DNA of 64,000 bases, taken from the NCBI RefSeq assembly GCF_002025205.1, contig NZ_CP019947.1, positions 379,501-443,500 on the forward strand, given 5' to 3'. Below the pieces are notes generated by a model that saw only the letters and a program-made list of their open reading frames with translations, was not told the origin of the DNA and did no database searches. Positions within the stretch are counted from its first letter, which is position 1; the number at the start of each line of letters is the position of its first letter. Made by a program: the position numbers and the translations under genes. Origin of the DNA: Pseudomonas sp. CC6-YY-74 (GTDB lineage: Bacteria > Pseudomonadota > Gammaproteobacteria > Pseudomonadales > Pseudomonadaceae). This document shows, piece by piece, positions 54,543 to 63,698 of the stretch.

Positions 54543-55775
54543 ATGTCACGTGCATTCGAGCTGGCCGCCTCGCAGCCCTGGCTGATGCTCCCTGCCGCCC
54601 TGGATTCACTGATGGCGATTGCAGATCGTCAGGGTGACCCGGAGGCGCTGGAAGCCCGCCTAGGCCGCCCACTGGAAAACACCCGCGTGGTGTCCATGCG
54701 GGATGGCATTGCTGTCATCCCTGTGACTGGCCCGATCATCCGCTACGCCAATATGTTCACTCGCGTCAGTGGTGTAACCAGCACCCAAGAGCTGGCGACA
54801 GACCTGCAAGCGGCCCTAGATAACCCGCAAGTCAAAGGCATCATCCTCAATGTCGACAGCCCCGGTGGCCAAGCTACCGGCATCAATGAGCTGAGCGACA
54901 TGGTTTATGCCGCGCGGGGTAAAAAGCCGATCAAAGCCTACGGTGGCGGCACTGTCGCCAGCGCCTCCTACTGGATCGGCAGTTCCGCTGATGAGCTGGT
55001 AATCGATGACACCGCCCTGCTGGGCAGTATCGGTGTTGTCGTTGAGGTAGCGCTGCGCGAAGCCCGCGAAGGTGAGAAGCGCTACACCATCACCAGCAGC
55101 AATGCCCCCAACAAACGTCCGGACCTCGAAACCGAAGAGGGCCGCGCCGAACTCTCCAAGACCATTGATGCCTTGGGTGAAGTATTCGTCGCCAAGGTCG
55201 CCCGCAACCTGGGCGTCAATCCCGATCAAGTGCCAGCCATGGGTGACCACGGCGGCTTGAAAGTGGGTGCAGCAGCCGTTGCATCTGGCCTGGCGCACCG
55301 GCTCGGTTCGCTTGAGTCGCTAATAACCGAAATGGCCAAGTCGGCCGCAACCCCGAGGAAACTCAGCATGACAATCGTGAAAACCACGGCGGAGCTGCAC
55401 GCGGCCCTGGCTGCAGGCGCTGACCCGCAAACCATCCAGCTCGCTGCCGCCGAGCAGGTAGACGTCGCGGCCATCAAGTCAGCTGCTGCCGATGAAGCAA
55501 TCACTTCCGAGCGCGCCCGCGTAAACGGAATCCACGGCCTTGCTGCCAAAGGCTTTGAAAAGGAAATCCAGGCTGCCATTGACGGCGGTACCAGCGTTGA
55601 GGCCACCGCTTTGGCCCTGTTCAAGGCCGCCCAGGATCGCGGGATCAGCATCAGCGGAATCAAGGCTGATGGCCAAGGCGCAGATCCAGCCACCCCGGTT
55701 GGCAAGGGTGACGCCGATGCTGCCCAACAAAAATCTGCCGTCAGCGCCATCGTCGCTGGCGCAGTTCGCCGCTAA
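54543..55775 (+). CDS. S49-type head maturation protease with C-terminal scaffold domain
   Basis: The 410-residue protein has an N-terminal SppA/S49 peptidase (about 40-260) with NVDSPGGQATG and the nucleophile Ser region GGTVASASYWIGSSAD. An Ala-rich helical scaffold follows (about 275-410). This is the lambda gpC/Nu3 arrangement. An in-frame start inside the gene (55368) would give the scaffold alone. Confidence 0.92.
   Translation: MSRAFELAASQPWLMLPAALDSLMAIADRQGDPEALEARLGRPLENTRVVSMRDGIAVIPVTGPIIRYANMFTRVSGVTSTQELATDLQAALDNPQVKGIILNVDSPGGQATGINELSDMVYAARGKKPIKAYGGGTVASASYWIGSSADELVIDDTALLGSIGVVVEVALREAREGEKRYTITSSNAPNKRPDLETEEGRAELSKTIDALGEVFVAKVARNLGVNPDQVPAMGDHGGLKVGAAAVASGLAHRLGSLESLITEMAKSAATPRKLSMTIVKTTAELHAALAAGADPQTIQLAAAEQVDVAAIKSAAADEAITSERARVNGIHGLAAKGFEKEIQAAIDGGTSVEATALALFKAAQDRGISISGIKADGQGADPATPVGKGDADAAQQKSAVSAIVAGAVRR
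55368..55775 (+). CDS. Nested in-frame scaffold protein (Nu3-like)
   Basis: An ATG at 55368 in the same frame as the protease is preceded by GAGG with 9 nt spacing. It would yield a 135-residue Ala-rich helical protein, MTIVKTTAELHAALAAG onward, equivalent to lambda Nu3. The protease domain ends just before it. Confidence 0.5.
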   Translation: MTIVKTTAELHAALAAGADPQTIQLAAAEQVDVAAIKSAAADEAITSERARVNGIHGLAAKGFEKEIQAAIDGGTSVEATALALFKAAQDRGISISGIKADGQGADPATPVGKGDADAAQQKSAVSAIVAGAVRR

Positions 55776-55787
55776 TAGGAGGCTGCC

Positions 55788-56138
55788 ATGCCTAATCCGA
55801 CTCGCACCACCTACACCCCCGACCAGCTGATGGCCGGCGACTTCCCCGTGATCAAAGAGGCGGCAGTCATTGCCACCGGCCAGCAGCTAGTGCGCGGCGC
55901 CGTACTCGGCAAGATCACTGCCGGCGGCGAATACCTGCTTTCCGCCAGCGCGGCCGTCGACGGTTCGCAAGCCCCGGCTGTGATCCTCGATGAGGATGTC
56001 GACACCACCGCCGGCGCACTCCCGGCCCCGGTTCTGCTGACCGGTGAAGTCTCCGGTGCTGAGCTGACGCTTGGCGCCGGCCACACCCTTGCAAGCGTGA
56101 AAGCCGCGCTGCGCCCCCTTTCCCTGTTCGTCCGCTGA
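55788..56138 (+). CDS. Head decoration protein (gpD family)
   Basis: The 116-residue beta-rich protein contains the family features YTPDQLMAGDFPVIKE, LVRGAVLGKI and a C-terminal LTGEVSGAELTLG. Decoration trimers stabilise the expanded capsid. AGGAGG precedes the ATG. It lies between scaffold and capsid genes, as in lambda. Confidence 0.9.
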   Translation: MPNPTRTTYTPDQLMAGDFPVIKEAAVIATGQQLVRGAVLGKITAGGEYLLSASAAVDGSQAPAVILDEDVDTTAGALPAPVLLTGEVSGAELTLGAGHTLASVKAALRPLSLFVR

Positions 56139-56153
56139 TAGGAGCGACACCCG

Positions 56154-57182
56154 ATGGATATTTTTGATACCCGCACGATGCTCGATGCCGTCGAGCAGAT
56201 GAAGCTGGCGCGCCGCTTCCTGATGGCCACCTTCTTCAACGGTGGCGTGCCGCGCACCTTCGCCACCAAGTCGGTCGACATCGACATCATCAAGGGCCAG
56301 CGCAAGATGGCACCCTTCGTCCATCCGCGTCTGCCGGGTAGTCTGGTGAGCCGTGAAGGCTACCGCACCGATACCTATGTGCCGCCGTACATTCAGCCGA
56401 AGATGGAAACCACGGCAGAGCTCATCTTCAAACGCTCTGCCGGCGAGAACCCCTATGCGTCCCGGCCGCCGATGCAGCGGGCTGGCGAGCAGCTGGGCAA
56501 GGATATCGCCGACCTGGACGATCAGATCACCCGGCGCGAGGAGTGGATGTGCGCCCAGGCGCTGACCACTGGCCAGGTGCGTGTGCTTGGCGAAGGCGTG
56601 GATGACACCATCGACTTCATGATGGCGGCCGACCACAAGATCACCCTCTCCACTGGCCAATGGGGTGGCACTGGCTCCGATCCGATCGGCAACCTGCGTG
56701 GCTGGAAGCGCAAGATCGCCAAGGACTCAGGTCGTACTGCCAATACCGGAGTGCTCAGCGGTGAGGCGCTGGATGCATTCCAGAGCGACGAGATGGTGAT
56801 GAAGCAGCTCAACACCCGCCGGGTGGACATGGGCATCATCAAGCCGGAGGCGCTGCCGGATGGAGTGACCTACCTCGGTTACCTCAACGACCCGGGCCTC
56901 GACCTCTACGGCTATGACGAATGGTTCCTGGACTCCGCGGGTGACGAGCAACCGATGATTCCGGCCGGCGGCCTGGTTCTCGGCTCGACCAACACCCGCA
57001 ACTCCATGCTCTACGGCGCCATTCAGGATCTGGAGGCGATCGAGAGCGGCTTGGTAGAAGCGGCCCGCTTCCCTAAATCCTGGGTCACCCAAGAGCCCAG
57101 CGTTCGCTGGTTGAAGTTGCAGGCCGCGCCGCTGGCTGGTCTGCTGGAGCCGGACGCGTTCATCTACGCGAAGGTGGTGTGA
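56154..57182 (+). CDS. Major capsid protein (gpE family)
   Basis: The 342-residue protein shows the E-family pattern: N-terminal DIFDTRTMLDAVEQMK, FHP-type LPGSLVSREGYRTDTYVPPYI, the ERREEW-like TRREEWMCAQALTTG and a conserved C-terminal PSVRWLKLQAAPLAG. It forms the icosahedral shell. Confidence 0.93.
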   Translation: MDIFDTRTMLDAVEQMKLARRFLMATFFNGGVPRTFATKSVDIDIIKGQRKMAPFVHPRLPGSLVSREGYRTDTYVPPYIQPKMETTAELIFKRSAGENPYASRPPMQRAGEQLGKDIADLDDQITRREEWMCAQALTTGQVRVLGEGVDDTIDFMMAADHKITLSTGQWGGTGSDPIGNLRGWKRKIAKDSGRTANTGVLSGEALDAFQSDEMVMKQLNTRRVDMGIIKPEALPDGVTYLGYLNDPGLDLYGYDEWFLDSAGDEQPMIPAGGLVLGSTNTRNSMLYGAIQDLEAIESGLVEAARFPKSWVTQEPSVRWLKLQAAPLAGLLEPDAFIYAKVV

Positions 57183-57183
57183 C

Positions 57184-57447
57184 ATGGCCAAGAAACCTGA
57201 TGTCCACCTCGTGATCGACGGCTGCATCCAGGAAGGCAAGAAGGTCTACGTCAAGGGGGAGGAATACACGCCGCCCAACGCAGAGCTTGCCGCGCGACTG
57301 ATCAAGGCCGGCACCATTGCGCCCATCCGCAGTCCCAGCGCTCAGACCCTGCTGCGCGCCCAGGCGCCCGGGCCTGCCGCGCCGGTCACCCCAAGCGCCC
57401 CCCCGGCCGGGAACAATGACGATCTGCTGAACCAGCAGGAAGAGTAG
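57184..57447 (+). CDS. Small head-region protein with Pro/Ala-rich tail, 87 aa
   Basis: The N-terminal half is VIDGCIQEGKKVYVKGEEYTP, and the tail is rich in Pro and Ala. It resembles the small protein encoded at 58236 in its first half (KKGEQDVP versus KGEEYTPP), so the two may be distant relatives. It lies 1 nt after the capsid gene. Its function is unknown; this is a capsid-adjacent position. Confidence 0.75.
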   Translation: MAKKPDVHLVIDGCIQEGKKVYVKGEEYTPPNAELAARLIKAGTIAPIRSPSAQTLLRAQAPGPAAPVTPSAPPAGNNDDLLNQQEE

Positions 57448-57449
57448 TC

Positions 57450-57785
57450 ATGGCCGGCTTTGGCGACCTGGTCGACGACATGGACGCCGCGATCATGGCC
57501 AGCCTCAACGACGGCCAAGCCGATTACCTCAACGCTGCCGGTGCCGTACTGGCCGGCGGCATAGAGGTAATGCTCGACAAGGACGTCGAACGCCTGGATG
57601 TGGTCAGCGGCATGCTCGATCGGGCCGTGACCATCACGGTGCAACGCCCGTTACTGCAGCCGCTTGACCGCAAAGGTGCCTTCCGCCTCGATCCGGAGGC
57701 TTGGGGCGCGGATGGCAAAACCTGGCACATCGACGGCATTGCCGAAGATGACGGCCACCTGATCACCTTCTATGTGAAGCCCTGA
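57450..57785 (+). CDS. Head-tail connector protein (gpFII-like, tentative)
   Basis: The 111-residue protein has a helical N terminus (FGDLVDDMDAAIMASL) and a beta-rich C-terminal half ending KTWHIDGIAEDDGHLITFYVKP, as in phage head-tail attachment proteins. The position between capsid and tail genes fits. Confidence 0.6.
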   Translation: MAGFGDLVDDMDAAIMASLNDGQADYLNAAGAVLAGGIEVMLDKDVERLDVVSGMLDRAVTITVQRPLLQPLDRKGAFRLDPEAWGADGKTWHIDGIAEDDGHLITFYVKP

Positions 57786-57787
57786 CC

Positions 57788-58225
57788 ATGCCCATCGATA
57801 TGCAATCCGTCATCGTTTCGGAGCTGATCGCGTGCCTGGCTGTCGTGCCTTCCTTTGGCGGCCTGGTATTCGAGGACAGCGTGCTGCGCGTGATCGACTC
57901 CGACGACGAGACTCTGCCGGAGGACTTCATCGTCATCCAGCCGGGTGCGACTGAGGAAGTCGAACGCATCGGCCCGGGCAGCGTGCGTGAGCGCGTGACC
58001 CTGAACATCACGGCTGTTACCAGGCGGCGCGAGTTTACCGCGCCGCTACGGGCGGCCCGCCTCGGCATCAAGGTCGCGCTGCCTGGCACCAAGGCCGGGC
58101 TCGCCATCCAGGGCATTACGCTCGCGGCCTTCCAAACCGAAACCCCATTGCCACCCGGCGAAGGTCGGCGCTGGGCTGCGCACGTACTGCCTATTCAGGT
58201 CACCTACGTGCAAGCCCTCAAGTGA
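57788..58225 (+). CDS. Tail completion or terminator-type protein (tentative)
   Basis: The protein has 145 residues. The alternating pattern RERVTLNITAVTRRREFT and LPIQVTYVQALK suggests the tail terminator or completion fold that closes the tail tube. It follows the connector by 2 nt. The assignment rests on position and size. Confidence 0.55.
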   Translation: MPIDMQSVIVSELIACLAVVPSFGGLVFEDSVLRVIDSDDETLPEDFIVIQPGATEEVERIGPGSVRERVTLNITAVTRRREFTAPLRAARLGIKVALPGTKAGLAIQGITLAAFQTETPLPPGEGRRWAAHVLPIQVTYVQALK

Positions 58226-58235
58226 GGAACATGCA

Positions 58236-58418
58236 ATGCCCAAGATCACCGTTACCCAGCCGTTCAACTACGCCCATGGCCCTGTCGTGAAGCACTACAA
58301 GAAGGGCGAGCAGGACGTGCCCCAGGCCGTTGTCGATCACGCCGCGACCCATGGTTTTATCGACGGCCCCAAGGCGAAAGCTGACGCGGCGCCCGCGCCG
58401 GTTGAGCCCAAGCAATAA
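58236..58418 (+). CDS. Small virion-region protein, 60 aa
   Basis: The sequence begins MPKITVTQPFNYAHGPVVKHYKKGEQDVP and has an Ala/Pro-rich end. It is similar in style to the 87-aa protein at 57184. No function is known. The first ATG at 58231 is out of frame, and the GAGGAAC upstream fits the 58236 start. Confidence 0.65.
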   Translation: MPKITVTQPFNYAHGPVVKHYKKGEQDVPQAVVDHAATHGFIDGPKAKADAAPAPVEPKQ

Positions 58419-58445
58419 ATCGACTCTCGCTCTGGAGAAAATCAC

Positions 58446-59198
58446 ATGCCACAGATTGACCGTTCCTTTGCTGGCGAGGGCATCATCTACGCCCGCGCCT
58501 ACCAATCTGCCGACCCGCTGCTGGACATCGGCAACTGCGACACCTGCAACCTGTCGTTCACCACCAACCAGACCAAGCTGCCCAACTTCCGTGGCGGCGG
58601 CGGTAACCGCAACGTGCGCGAAGTAGTGACTGATGTTACTGCCGCCATCGGCATGTATGACCTCACCGCTGTCAACGTCGCCCGCGTCACCCGCGCCACC
58701 ATCACGGCGATATCGGCAGGAGTGATCACCGAGGAAGTACTGGCCTGCGCCGGCATTGAGGGGGAGTTGATCCCGTTCAAAAACCTGCCAGACCTCAGCG
58801 TTGCCCCGGTGATCGTCACCGCCGCCGACGGCCCCCTGGTGGCCGGTACCGACTACCTGCTGAGCCCGCACGGCATCTTCGTCATGGCCAGCAGCGGCAT
58901 CACCGTGGCCGGCATCAAGGCCACCTACACCAAGCTGGCCGCCGATGCCCTGCAACTGCTCAACGGCAGCCAGGTGGAGCTGGAGTTCTACATTGCAGGC
59001 CTCAACGACGCGCAATCGGGCGAGCCGTTCAGCCTGCGCCCACGCCGCGCCAAGCTGGGCCTGATCAACCAGCTCAACGTGTTCGGCCAGGAGTACATCA
59101 AGCTCGAGGCCAACGCCGAGCTGCTGGCCGATCCGCTGGTGATCGCCACCGACATCTCCAAGTTCTGCGAGATGCAGATGGTGAATAAGACGGCTTGA
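58446..59198 (+). CDS. Major tail tube protein
   Basis: The 250-residue beta-rich protein has the tube-protein pattern YARAYQSADPLLDIGNCDT, FRGGGGNRNVREVV and QVELEFYIAGLND. It is followed, unusually, by an opposite-strand gene instead of the tail assembly chaperone. Confidence 0.82.
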   Translation: MPQIDRSFAGEGIIYARAYQSADPLLDIGNCDTCNLSFTTNQTKLPNFRGGGGNRNVREVVTDVTAAIGMYDLTAVNVARVTRATITAISAGVITEEVLACAGIEGELIPFKNLPDLSVAPVIVTAADGPLVAGTDYLLSPHGIFVMASSGITVAGIKATYTKLAADALQLLNGSQVELEFYIAGLNDAQSGEPFSLRPRRAKLGLINQLNVFGQEYIKLEANAELLADPLVIATDISKFCEMQMVNKTA

Positions 59199-59219
59199 TG
59201 CTGAGGGCCAGGGATGGCC

Positions 59220-59771
59220 TTATATTGGGAGCTTTTGCTGTGCTGCCGGCAAAGGTTCGGCTGATTTAGTCCGCGTAGAAAGCGCTATTAGCTTTTTCGT
59301 TTTCTTGGTTATTTGTCGAGCGCCACGTTGTGAAATTCTCTTGCGGTATAGGAACAGGTCGTCGAGGAACTTAGATTTTACAACCCAGCAAATCTCAAAA
59401 AAATAAATGGGCAGGGCGCCGATCCAGATTATGAGCTTGGGCCAGCTAACTGCTCCCGGCACTATGTAGAGAATCATCAATGACAAAGGTAACCACATCG
59501 AAACCGATACAAAAAAAAGCGTCAGATAGACGGCACTGCGAGATATCTCTCGGGTGATTAAGAGCGCATCGCAGTTCGCTTCTTTTATGCGCAGAAGCTT
59601 TTTCCTGCAACTGCGCCAATACCAAAGCCTAAGCCGACCCTTGGCTAGGCCCATCCATTGTGCAGTCAGCGCTGGCAATCTTGCCCCGATCGCCTTGATA
59701 GTTGTGCCGACGGCCAAGGCCCAAAAAATTGCAGGCCATCCCGAAGGGTTAGTAAAGAATTCCATGTCCAT
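59220..59771 (-). CDS. Opposite-strand membrane protein of unknown function (moron candidate)
   Basis: The 183-residue protein has a GGAG site 8 nt before the ATG. Membrane segments are seen at about 14-30, 78-104 and 110-130, with a very basic loop (GRLRLWYWRSCRKKLLRIK) and basic tail. It is more AT-rich than the flanking virion genes and transcribed against them, between tail tube and tape measure. These are the marks of a prophage cargo gene with its own promoter. Possible roles are superinfection exclusion or other host-surface effects; this is unproven. Confidence 0.7.
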   Translation of the reverse strand: MDMEFFTNPSGWPAIFWALAVGTTIKAIGARLPALTAQWMGLAKGRLRLWYWRSCRKKLLRIKEANCDALLITREISRSAVYLTLFFVSVSMWLPLSLMILYIVPGAVSWPKLIIWIGALPIYFFEICWVVKSKFLDDLFLYRKRISQRGARQITKKTKKLIALSTRTKSAEPLPAAQQKLPI

Positions 59772-59824
59772 AGTGAGTGCTCCGATCTAATTCTTACTAG
59801 TTTGCTGTGTTCTAAGATTTCGAT

Positions 59825-59848
59825 AAACCCGCACCTGCGGGTTTTTTT
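59825..59848 (+). terminator. Intrinsic terminator just before the tape measure gene
   Basis: AACCCGC-acct-GCGGGTT is followed by five more T. It lies 17 nt before the tape measure start on the plus strand, so late transcripts must read through it. Confidence 0.75.
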
Positions 59849-59864
59849 ACGCCTGGAGAAAAGT

Positions 59865-62800
59865 ATGGCCGGCATCAAAGACCGCTTGATCCAGTTCATC
59901 CTGCGGGGCAAGGATGAGCTGTCGCCGGAGGCCAAGAAAAGCGCGGCCGCTCTGGAGTCATTGCGCGAGGAGGCCGAAGGCCTGGGCAAGGCGCTGGATT
60001 CGGCCAAAGAATCACGCGGGCTGGCCAAGGCCCTGGAGGCTACCCAGCGCACCGTCGAGCAATCGCAACGCTCACTCGAGCAAACCGAGCAGCGCGTCAC
60101 CGATCTGCGCCAGGCGTTGAGCGAAAGCCCGGAAGCCGCCGGCCTGCAACAGTCGCTCAAAGAGGCCGAGCGCGAGGCGAGCCGCACCCGCAAACAACTG
60201 CTCAACCTGAACACCGCCCTGGCCGATCAAGAGAAGGCCGCCAAGGCTGCCGGTATCGACACCAACAAACTGGCCGATGAAGAGCAGCGCCTGGCCAACG
60301 AAGTCGAGCGCGCCAAGAGGGCGCTGGCGGACAACGGCCAGCAGCTCAAGGCATTGCAGCGCGAGCAGTCGGCCGCCAGCCGCACGGCTGCTGAGCACAA
60401 CTCTCGCATTGCAGCTGGTCGCGAGGTCATGTCGCGCGGCGCCAAGCAAGTCCTGGCCTTTGCCGCCGCCTACATCTCGCTGAACGCCGCGTTCGGCCTG
60501 GTTCAGAAGGGCCTCAACATTGTTCGCGACGGCATCTACTCGATGCTGCAAACCGGCGATCAGTTCGAGCTACTGGACAAGCGTCTGGTCTCGCTAATGG
60601 GCTCTATAGCGGGTGGCGAGCAAGCCGCGGCATGGATCAAGGATTTCGCCAAGAACACGCCGCTGGAAGTGGCGGATGTAACCGAGGCGTTTGCCCTGCT
60701 GAAAACCTATGGGCTCGACCCGTTGGACGGCACCCTACAGGCCGTGGTCGACAAGAACGAGCAGCTCGGCGGCGGCATGGAGCGCCTTACGGGTATCGCC
60801 TCCGCCCTCGGCCAGGCCTACGGCAAGCAAAAGCTTCAGACCGAGGAGATTTTGCAGCTGGTCGAGCGCGGTGTGCCTGTTTGGGCGCTGCTGGAAAAGG
60901 TAACCGGCAAGACTTCCGCCCAGCTTGAAACCCTTGCTACCAAGGGTAAGCTCGGCCGGGACGTGATCAAGGCGCTGATTGCTGAAATTGCCAAGAGCTC
61001 CGAGGGTGCCGCGGCTGACGCGATGGGCACCCTGACCGGCCGGGTTAGCAACCTGAGCGACGTGTGGTCTGATTTCCTCGACCGGATTTCCAAGTCCGGC
61101 GCCATGGACTTCGTCAAGAAGAAGCTTGGTGAGGTGGCTGCCAAGATCGACGAGATGGACAAGGACGGCCGGCTCGACGAGCTGGCGCAGTCGCTGTCTG
61201 ACACCTTCGTCAACGGCGCCGAGTCCATCGAGAAGTGGATCAAGAAACTCGGAGAGGTTGACCTCAACGAGTTGGCCGAGAAAGCGGCGGCGATGGCCAA
61301 AAAGGTCGGCCCGGCAATTGACCAGGCGCTAACCGCTGGCCAGTACGTCACGGGCACGCTGACCACGGTGTGGAACGCCTTCTCCATTGTTGTCACCAGC
61401 TCGGCGGCCACACTGGCAAAAGGGGTACAGCTGACCCTTGGTAATGTGCTGCTGGCCGGCGGGCAGATCGCCGGGTTCTTCGGCGGCAGCAAGATCAAGG
61501 CCGAAGCCGAGGCCTTGTACACTGCCCTCGGCGATTTGAGCGCTGGCTACGTGGCGCAGGCCAAGACCGATTTGGGACAGATCGGCAGCGCCTGGGATTT
61601 CCTCGACGAGAAAAAGGGCAGCAGCACCAAGAAGCAAACCGCTGCCGAGGCCGAGAAAACCGCAGCGGTTAAGACCGCCCTTGAGCAGCAGCGCATGCTC
61701 AACCAGGCGCACGCGGATCAGCTGGTCGGTGACCAGCAGCGCGTAGTCGATGCCGCCGCTAGCGGAAAAACCGCAATCACCGACATGGCCAACGCGGTCA
61801 ACCTGATCGGCGACGCTAAGTCGCTGCAGCAGGTCGAAGGCCTGCGCAGCGCTTTACTCAAGGCCTACCAGGACGGCACGCTCAGCCTGGAGCAATACCA
61901 GCAAGGCACCGCGCTTCTGGGCGACAAGCTCAAGACGCTCGGCACGGCAGCCGGTGGCGCGGCTGACCTGGTCTCCGATCTGGACGAAAAGCTCGGCGAC
62001 CTCGCCCAGGTGCAGGCCGCGATCAGTGCCGCCAAGACCGATGTGGATATCAACGCCATCCGCGCCGCGTTGAAGAAGCTCTACAGCGACGGCGAGATCA
62101 CCGCCAAGCAGTACAACGAGGAACTGAAGAAAACCAGCGACCGCCAGAAGGAACTCAAAACCACAATCGATGGCAGCAAAAAAGCCCAGGACGAAAAGAA
62201 CGACTCCGACAAAGAGGCGATCAAGACCAGCGAGGAGCTGCGCCGCGAGTCCGGCAAGCGCATGGAGCAAGAGCGCCGCGCTGGCGACCAGGCGATGCAG
62301 GACAGGCGCAAGGGTAGCGAAGAAGCGCAGCGCGACATGTCGGCGTTTTCTGACTTCTTCGGTGGCGTCATCAGCCGCGCCCGTGAGCCGCTCGCCGCCC
62401 TCAGCGCGGCAGCCCTGGCGGCTTACGACAAGCTGCGGGGCGTCACCACTGTCGACCTGAGCATGGACACCAGCGGCCTGGAGGCAACCACCCGTTCGCT
62501 GGAGAAGGCCCGCGAGGAGCTGGGCAAGCTGCAGGCCCAGGCCAACACGGTCGGCATCAGCAGCTTGGGTCGCTGGATGACCCAGAGCCAGGTGCAGAGC
62601 CAGCAGGTGCAGGTGCAATACCTAGCGCAAAAGGCCACCCTTCAGCGGCTGATGGAGGGCTATGAGGACGGCAGCATCACCCTCGAGCAGTTCGTACGCC
62701 GTGCGGGCAGTGCCAGCGGCAGCCTGAACCTGCTCAACGACTCCGACCTCAGCACCTTGGATGGCGCACTGGAGGCGGCCAAACAACGCATGGAGCAGCT

Positions 62801-63212
62801 CGGCGACTCGACGCGCGGCACCTTGGCGGGCCTGCAAATGGAGCTGCTACAGCTACAGGGCACGCAGGAGGAGATCGAGCGCGCCCGCTTCGCCAGCCGC
62901 CGCGACGAGCTGCGTGCCCAGCAAGCCCAGGCGCAAACGGCAGGTGACTCTGGCGCTGCCAGCAACCTGCGCAAAGCCCTGCAAACGCTGGATGAAATCG
63001 AGGCGGCCACCGCCAACAAGCGCCTGCAGGATGCCCAGCAGAAGCGCAGCGAAGAGGCCGCCAAGGCAGCCCCCGCACAAGCGCAGCTGCCCACCAAGGT
63101 CATCCGCCTCGAGACTGCCCGGGGCCAGGCCGTGAACGTGGCGCTGCAAAACGATCGCGACGAAACCAACCTGCTCAGCATCCTTCAGGATGCCGGGCTG
63201 AGGAGTCTATAA
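59865..63212 (+). CDS. Tail tape measure protein
   Basis: The protein has 1115 residues from the ATG at 59865, supported by GGAG 6 nt upstream. The N-terminal 250 residues are coiled coil (SLREEAEGLGKALDSAKESR and similar). The tape-measure domain follows (about 260-420: GDQFELLDKRLVSLMGSIAGG, AFALLKTYGLDPLDG). Hydrophobic segments lie around 480-560, and long Gln/Lys/Glu-rich helices run to the end. The length predicts a tail of roughly 165 nm at 1.5 Angstrom per residue, by family rule. Confidence 0.9.
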   Translation: MAGIKDRLIQFILRGKDELSPEAKKSAAALESLREEAEGLGKALDSAKESRGLAKALEATQRTVEQSQRSLEQTEQRVTDLRQALSESPEAAGLQQSLKEAEREASRTRKQLLNLNTALADQEKAAKAAGIDTNKLADEEQRLANEVERAKRALADNGQQLKALQREQSAASRTAAEHNSRIAAGREVMSRGAKQVLAFAAAYISLNAAFGLVQKGLNIVRDGIYSMLQTGDQFELLDKRLVSLMGSIAGGEQAAAWIKDFAKNTPLEVADVTEAFALLKTYGLDPLDGTLQAVVDKNEQLGGGMERLTGIASALGQAYGKQKLQTEEILQLVERGVPVWALLEKVTGKTSAQLETLATKGKLGRDVIKALIAEIAKSSEGAAADAMGTLTGRVSNLSDVWSDFLDRISKSGAMDFVKKKLGEVAAKIDEMDKDGRLDELAQSLSDTFVNGAESIEKWIKKLGEVDLNELAEKAAAMAKKVGPAIDQALTAGQYVTGTLTTVWNAFSIVVTSSAATLAKGVQLTLGNVLLAGGQIAGFFGGSKIKAEAEALYTALGDLSAGYVAQAKTDLGQIGSAWDFLDEKKGSSTKKQTAAEAEKTAAVKTALEQQRMLNQAHADQLVGDQQRVVDAAASGKTAITDMANAVNLIGDAKSLQQVEGLRSALLKAYQDGTLSLEQYQQGTALLGDKLKTLGTAAGGAADLVSDLDEKLGDLAQVQAAISAAKTDVDINAIRAALKKLYSDGEITAKQYNEELKKTSDRQKELKTTIDGSKKAQDEKNDSDKEAIKTSEELRRESGKRMEQERRAGDQAMQDRRKGSEEAQRDMSAFSDFFGGVISRAREPLAALSAAALAAYDKLRGVTTVDLSMDTSGLEATTRSLEKAREELGKLQAQANTVGISSLGRWMTQSQVQSQQVQVQYLAQKATLQRLMEGYEDGSITLEQFVRRAGSASGSLNLLNDSDLSTLDGALEAAKQRMEQLGDSTRGTLAGLQMELLQLQGTQEEIERARFASRRDELRAQQAQAQTAGDSGAASNLRKALQTLDEIEAATANKRLQDAQQKRSEEAAKAAPAQAQLPTKVIRLETARGQAVNVALQNDRDETNLLSILQDAGLRSL

Positions 63213-63641
63213 ATGGCCATGATGCTGGACAGCATCCAGCTGGACGAGCAGTACGGCCTGGGCGGCGATCAGCTGGAATGGGTCGATGAATTCGACTGGG
63301 ACGCCGTGGCGCAGGAACAAGAGCGCTCGCTGGCCGGCACGCTGATTGTGCAGGAGGGCGTCAAGGTGCACGGGCGCCCCATCACCCTGGCCAGCAACGG
63401 CGCCGCCTGGTTCGAGCTGTCGCTGGTGCGGCAGCTGGAGGTGCTGCGTGATCAACCTGGGCGGGTCATGCCGCTGGTACTGCCGGACGGGCGCGAGTTC
63501 AGCGTCATCTTCAACCGCACCGGCGGCGCCGCACTGGAGGCCAAGCCGCTCTGGCGCCAGGTAAACCCCGGCGCGGATGCGTTGTATGAAATCACCCTGC
63601 GCCTGCTCACCGTCGCGCCGCCCGTAATCCCCGACCCATAA
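63213..63641 (+). CDS. Distal tail-region protein, 142 aa, unknown
   Basis: The protein starts MAMMLDSIQLDEQYGLGGDQ and contains SLAGTLIVQEGVKVHGRPITL. The overall beta-rich pattern and the position immediately after the tape measure gene suggest a minor tail or baseplate component. No family was recognised with certainty. Confidence 0.7.
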   Translation: MAMMLDSIQLDEQYGLGGDQLEWVDEFDWDAVAQEQERSLAGTLIVQEGVKVHGRPITLASNGAAWFELSLVRQLEVLRDQPGRVMPLVLPDGREFSVIFNRTGGAALEAKPLWRQVNPGADALYEITLRLLTVAPPVIPDP

Positions 63642-63658
63642 CCCGAACCCCATCCCCG

Positions 63659-63681
63659 AACCCGCCCAGTGCGGGTTTTTT
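63659..63681 (+). terminator. Intrinsic terminator within the tail gene cluster
   Basis: AACCCGC-ccagt-GCGGGTT followed by a T-run. It is almost the same stem as the one before the tape measure gene, and it lies between two tail genes. Confidence 0.7.
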
Positions 63682-63698
63682 AATGCCCGGAGATCGGC

